A stretch of DNA of 36,019 bases from Actinomycetes bacterium (GTDB taxonomy: Bacteria; Actinomycetota; Actinomycetes; Actinomycetales; Cellulomonadaceae), in contig JAFAEH010000012.1 in the NCBI GenBank assembly GCA_023424135.1, positions 1 through 36,019 of the forward strand, written 5' to 3'. Position 1 is the first letter of the stretch, and every line of letters starts with the position of its first letter. Below are positions 33,801 to 36,019 of the stretch, one piece after another. Position numbers and translations under genes: made by a program. The notes below the pieces were generated by a model. It searched no databases and was not told where the DNA came from. It saw nothing but the letters and a program-made list of their open reading frames with translations.

Positions 33801-35430
33801 CAGGTCCGATCGCCCCGCCGATCGACGTCACGAGCTCCTCGCGGATCGCGTCGAGCGGGGGGTTCGTGACCTGCGCGAACATCTGCGTGAAGTAGTCGAA
33901 CAGCAGACGCGGGCGCTGCGAGAGCACCGCGACGGGCGTGTCGGACCCCATCGCGCCGAGCGGCTCGGCACCGGCCGCACCCATCGGCGAGAGCAGGATC
34001 TTCAGCTCTTCCTCGGTGTACCCGAAGGTCCGCTGGCGACGGCGCACCGACGCCGCGGAGTGCGCGACGTGCTCACGCTCGGGCAGCTGCTCGAGGACGA
34101 CCGAGTTCTGCGCGACCCAGTCCGCGTACGGCCGCTGCGCGGCGAGCTGGGACTTGATCTCGTCGTCGTCGACGACCCGGCCGCGGCCGGTGTCGACGAG
34201 GAACATGCGGCCGGGCTCCAGACGTCCCTTCGCGACGACGGTCGCGGGGTCGATGTCGAGCACGCCCGCCTCGGACGCGCACACGACCAGCCCGTCCTCG
34301 GTCACCCAGTAGCGCCCCGGACGCAGGCCGTTGCGGTCCTGCACCGACCCGATGAGCGCGCCGTCGGTGAAGGACATCGCCGCCGGACCGTCCCACGGCT
34401 CGACGAGCGTCGAGTGGTACTCGTAGAAGGCGCGCCGCGCGGGGTCCATCTGCGCGTGGTTCTCCCACGCCTCCGGGATCATCATCATCACCGCGTGCGG
34501 CAGCGAGCGACCGGCCAGGTGCAGCAGCTCGAGGACCTCGTCGAAGCTGCCGGAGTCGGACGCGCCGGGCGTGCACACGGGCAGCAGCGGGCCCAGGTCG
34601 CCCAGGACCTCGCTGCGCAGCATGCCCTGGCGCGCCGCCATCCAGTTGCGGTTGCCGCGCACCGTGTTGATCTCGCCGTTGTGGGCGATGAGCCGGAAGG
34701 GCTGCGCGAGCTCCCACGACGGGAACGTGTTCGTCGAGAACCGCGAGTGCACGAGCGCGATCTCGGAGGCGTAGCGCGGGTCGGACAGGTCGGTGAAGAA
34801 CGGCTCGAGCTGGCCGGTCGTGAGCATGCCCTTGTACGCGAGCGTGCGCGAGGACAGCGACGCGAAGTACAGCCCGATCTCGCGCTCGGCGCGCTTGCGC
34901 AGTCGGTAGGCACGGCGCTCGAGCTCGATCCCGTGCAGCTCGCGCGACGGGTCGGCCACGACGAGGTGGCGGAAGACCGGCATCGACGCGCGGGCCGTGG
35001 GTCCGACGAGGTCCGCGGTCACGACGACGTCGCGCCAGGCCAGGACGTCGAGCTTCTCCTCCTGCGCGATCGCCTCGACCGCGCGCACCGTGCGCTGCTG
35101 CTCGGCCTCCGCGCGCGGCAGGAACGCCATGCCGATCGCGTAGTGGCCGGCGGGCGGCAGCTCGGCGTCGACGACGTCGCGCAGGAACGCGTCGGGGATC
35201 TGGGTGAGGATCCCCGCACCGTCGCCGCTGTCCTCCTCGGCGCCCACGGCACCGCGGTGGTCGAGGTTGAGCAGCGCGGTCAGGCCCGCGTCGACGATGT
35301 CACGACCGGGTGTGCCGCGCAGCGTGGCGACCCAGGCGAAGCCGCACGCGTCGTGCTCGGCGGCCGGGTCGTAGAGGGCGTGCCGAGTGGGCGCCACGAG
35401 GGCGCCGGGCCTGGCGGGCGACGTCGACAT
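30865..35430 (-). CDS. gltB: Glutamate synthase large subunit
   Basis: Makes two glutamates from glutamine and 2-oxoglutarate. 1,521 aa. The class II amidotransferase nucleophile is Cys29 in EHDACGFAW, so a 28-residue propeptide is expected to be removed. The central and FMN domains follow (for example NSNTGEGGEDP-like KSNTGEGGEDPER and SGHDGGTGASPLTSLKHAG). The 3Fe-4S ligands are Cys1126, 1132 and 1137 (CIMMRVCHLDTCPVG, by coordinate). The C-terminal beta-helix domain has GxxxG-rich GGTVVVLGRTGRNLGAGMSGG. ATG at 35430 is preferred to the GTGs at 35436 and 35445 because GAGGA lies 8 nt upstream. Confidence 0.97.
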   Translation of the reverse strand: MSTSPARPGALVAPTRHALYDPAAEHDACGFAWVATLRGTPGRDIVDAGLTALLNLDHRGAVGAEEDSGDGAGILTQIPDAFLRDVVDAELPPAGHYAIGMAFLPRAEAEQQRTVRAVEAIAQEEKLDVLAWRDVVVTADLVGPTARASMPVFRHLVVADPSRELHGIELERRAYRLRKRAEREIGLYFASLSSRTLAYKGMLTTGQLEPFFTDLSDPRYASEIALVHSRFSTNTFPSWELAQPFRLIAHNGEINTVRGNRNWMAARQGMLRSEVLGDLGPLLPVCTPGASDSGSFDEVLELLHLAGRSLPHAVMMMIPEAWENHAQMDPARRAFYEYHSTLVEPWDGPAAMSFTDGALIGSVQDRNGLRPGRYWVTEDGLVVCASEAGVLDIDPATVVAKGRLEPGRMFLVDTGRGRVVDDDEIKSQLAAQRPYADWVAQNSVVLEQLPEREHVAHSAASVRRRQRTFGYTEEELKILLSPMGAAGAEPLGAMGSDTPVAVLSQRPRLLFDYFTQMFAQVTNPPLDAIREELVTSIGGAIGPEPNLLDDGPGHARKLMLPFPVIDNDQLAKIVHVAKEPSLGFRATTIRGLYKVDGGGAALEQRLEQIFAEVDRAIEDGVSFLVLSDRNSDADLAPIPSLLLLSAVHHHTLRRHTRTQISLVVEAGDVREVHHVALLIGYGAAAVNPYLAMETVEDLARSGYLPGVAPEKAVANLIKALGKGVLKVMSKMGISTIASYRGAQVFEAIGLSHALVDRYFTGTTSRLGGVGLDVIAAEVGARHADAYPASGNRVAHQRLAVGGEYQWRRGGEEHLFDPETVFRLQHSTRTRQMDVFREYSARVDEQSERLMTLRGLLRFKDGVRPPVPIDEVEPVSEIVKRFNTGAMSYGSISAEAHETLAVAMNELGGKSNTGEGGEDPERLHDPRRRSAIKQIASGRFGVTSEYLTNADDIQIKLAQGAKPGEGGQLPGHKVYPWVARTRHSTPGVGLISPPPHHDIYSIEDLAQLIHDAKNANPSARIHTKLVSEFGVGTVAAGVAKAHSDVVLISGHDGGTGASPLTSLKHAGTPWEIGLAETQQTLVLNDLRDRVVVQVDGQLKTGRDVVVGALLGAEEFGFATAPLVVSGCIMMRVCHLDTCPVGVATQNPELRARFSGRPEFVVTFFEFVAQEVREHLAALGFRSIQEAVGHVESLDTRQAVDHWKAEGLDLGPVLAVPQPKAGSALHHVKAQDHGLDRALDNRLITLAAGALEHGEPVRIDLPVRNVNRTVGTMLGHEVTKRYGGPGLPDGTIDVTLNGSAGQSFGAFLPPGITLRLYGDANDYVGKGLSGGRIVVRPDRSSVLSSQHNVIAGNVIGYGATRGEIFLRGLVGERFAVRNSGATLVVEGVGDHALEYMTGGTVVVLGRTGRNLGAGMSGGQAYVLDLRPALVNLDAVRTGELLLDPLDDEDMATVERLLRRHAEETGSPVAEQLLGDLTATRARFTRLQPAEYSRMRRALAQAEADGLDPSAPGVWDQILEVARG

Positions 35431-35481
35431 CAGCACCGTCCTCACAGTCCCCGGGGGCGGGGCATCGCACGAACAAATAGG

Positions 35482-35491
35482 GTCCCGGGAC
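35482..35491. promoter_or_regulatory. Palindrome in the gltB upstream region
   Basis: GTCCCGGGAC is a perfect 10-bp palindrome about 52 bp upstream of the gltB ATG. Minus-strand TATCGT (35517-35522) could be a -10, with only a poor GTGACC-like -35. No GlnR-type box is recognisable. The rest of 35431-35569 shows nothing else. Confidence 0.25.
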
Positions 35492-35569
35492 GCCGTCGGC
35501 CCGTGCTTAGAGGGCGACGATACCGCCCGTCACGCGTGTCCGGTCACCGCATCCGAGCGGCGGCCGGTC

Positions 35570-36019
35570 TCACCTCGTGGCGTCGGTCGACGTCGCCTCG
35601 TCGTCCTGCGTCGAGGGGGGTGTCAGCAGGAGGGTCGTCTCGCGTCCGGGATGCCGGCGCCCGACCACGACGAACGCTATCAGCGCACCGAGGCCGACGA
35701 GCACGGACGTCCAGACGTTGAGCCGGAGCCCGAGGACCGTCTCGGCCGGGTCGATGCGCAGGAGCTCGATCCACAGGCGGCCGGCGGTGTAGAGCACGAC
35801 GTAGAGCCAGAAGACCCGGCCGTGGCCGAGCCGGAACCGGCGGTCGAGGTAGACGATGAGCGCCGCCGCCGCGAAGTTCCACAGCATCTCGTAGAGGAAC
35901 GTCGGGTGGAACAGCGTGCCCGGGTCGGCACCGGCCGGCAGGTGGGCGTCGTCGATCATCAGCCCCCACGGCAGGTCGGTGGGGCCGCCGAACAGCTCCT
36001 GGTTGAAGTAGTTGCCCCA
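35570..36019 (-). CDS. lgt: Prolipoprotein diacylglyceryl transferase, C-terminal part
   Basis: Lgt attaches diacylglycerol to the lipobox Cys of prelipoproteins. Only the last 149 codons lie in the window; the gene continues past 36019. Visible family segments are NYFNQELFGGPTDLPWGL, then FHPTFLYEMLWNF with the conserved Glu, and the GRLWIELLRIDPAE stretch with the essential-type Arg/Glu. Three TM helices can be seen, followed by a hydrophilic tail with Asp/Thr. The two binding lipoproteins in this window would be its substrates. Confidence 0.93.
   Translation of the reverse strand, partial: WGNYFNQELFGGPTDLPWGLMIDDAHLPAGADPGTLFHPTFLYEMLWNFAAAALIVYLDRRFRLGHGRVFWLYVVLYTAGRLWIELLRIDPAETVLGLRLNVWTSVLVGLGALIAFVVVGRRHPGRETTLLLTPPSTQDDEATSTDATR

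Noticed and set aside
35446..35569. GlnR-controlled promoter upstream of gltB
   Set aside because: I searched by eye for a GTnAC-N6-GnAAC type box on both strands and found none good enough to support.
30361..35721. A 1,786-codon open frame on the plus strand opposite gltB
   Set aside because: The minus strand encodes unmistakable glutamate synthase over its length. The plus frame is a repetitive Arg/Val/Asp shadow.

Overview
The window reads as a chromosomal housekeeping block of a very GC-rich actinobacterium. The evidence is the strong G/C third-position bias in every gene, the frequent GTG starts, the leaderless -10 (TANNNT) plus 6-nt plus start-codon arrangements, the PdtaR-type ANTAR regulator, a PolA with a degenerate proofreading domain, and the gene order rpsA ... 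polA ... liv cluster ... pdtaR ... pyk ... gltD-gltB ... lgt. From general knowledge that order resembles Streptomyces and, partly, Mycobacterium. A Micrococcales/Cellulomonas-like host is my inference and was not tested by any search.

Layout. 1-3107: rpsA (ribosomal protein S1) and pfkA (phosphofructokinase), both minus. 3108-8524: a minus-strand oligopeptide/dipeptide ABC importer operon in the order binding lipoprotein, permease B, permease C, and one polypeptide carrying both ATPase domains. 8650-9477: a divergent SAM methyltransferase that almost touches the next convergent unit. 9483-11503: an acetate/monocarboxylate symporter (ActP/MctC type) with its small DUF485 partner. 11693-12931: a DUF1905 protein and an alpha/beta hydrolase, convergent. 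12952-16709: polA, a hotdog thioesterase fired from the same 18-bp gap, and a GNAT acetyltransferase whose 3' end overlaps the thioesterase antisense. 17027-21237: a plus-strand branched-chain amino-acid-type importer, livH-livM-livG-livF, meeting its binding lipoprotein livK (21536-22804, minus) tail to tail over two back-to-back 15-bp terminators. 23021-23710: pdtaR. 23846-23919: a tRNA-Leu(CAA) gene with an unexpectedly short variable loop. 23957-26814: an isochorismatase-family hydrolase, an RDD membrane protein and an unrecognised four-TM protein, all minus. 26932-27783: an unrecognised multi-spanning membrane protein, plus. 27851-29287: pyruvate kinase. 29397-35430: glutamate synthase small and large subunits (gltB-gltD operon). 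35570-36019: the C-terminal part of lgt, cut by the window edge.

Functionally the block combines central carbon flux (pfkA, pyk, acetate uptake), nitrogen assimilation (gltBD, peptide and amino-acid import) and information processing (rpsA, polA, tRNA, PdtaR). Lgt serves the lipoprotein pathway used by the two binding proteins seen here. I do not see a phage, transposon, CRISPR array, toxin-antitoxin pair or defence island. The least explained items are the class-I-shaped tRNA-Leu(CAA), the LivH permease carrying an exported N-terminal domain, the shared 18-bp polA/thioesterase promoter, and the divergent pair of unknown membrane proteins separated by a perfect 10-bp inverted repeat.
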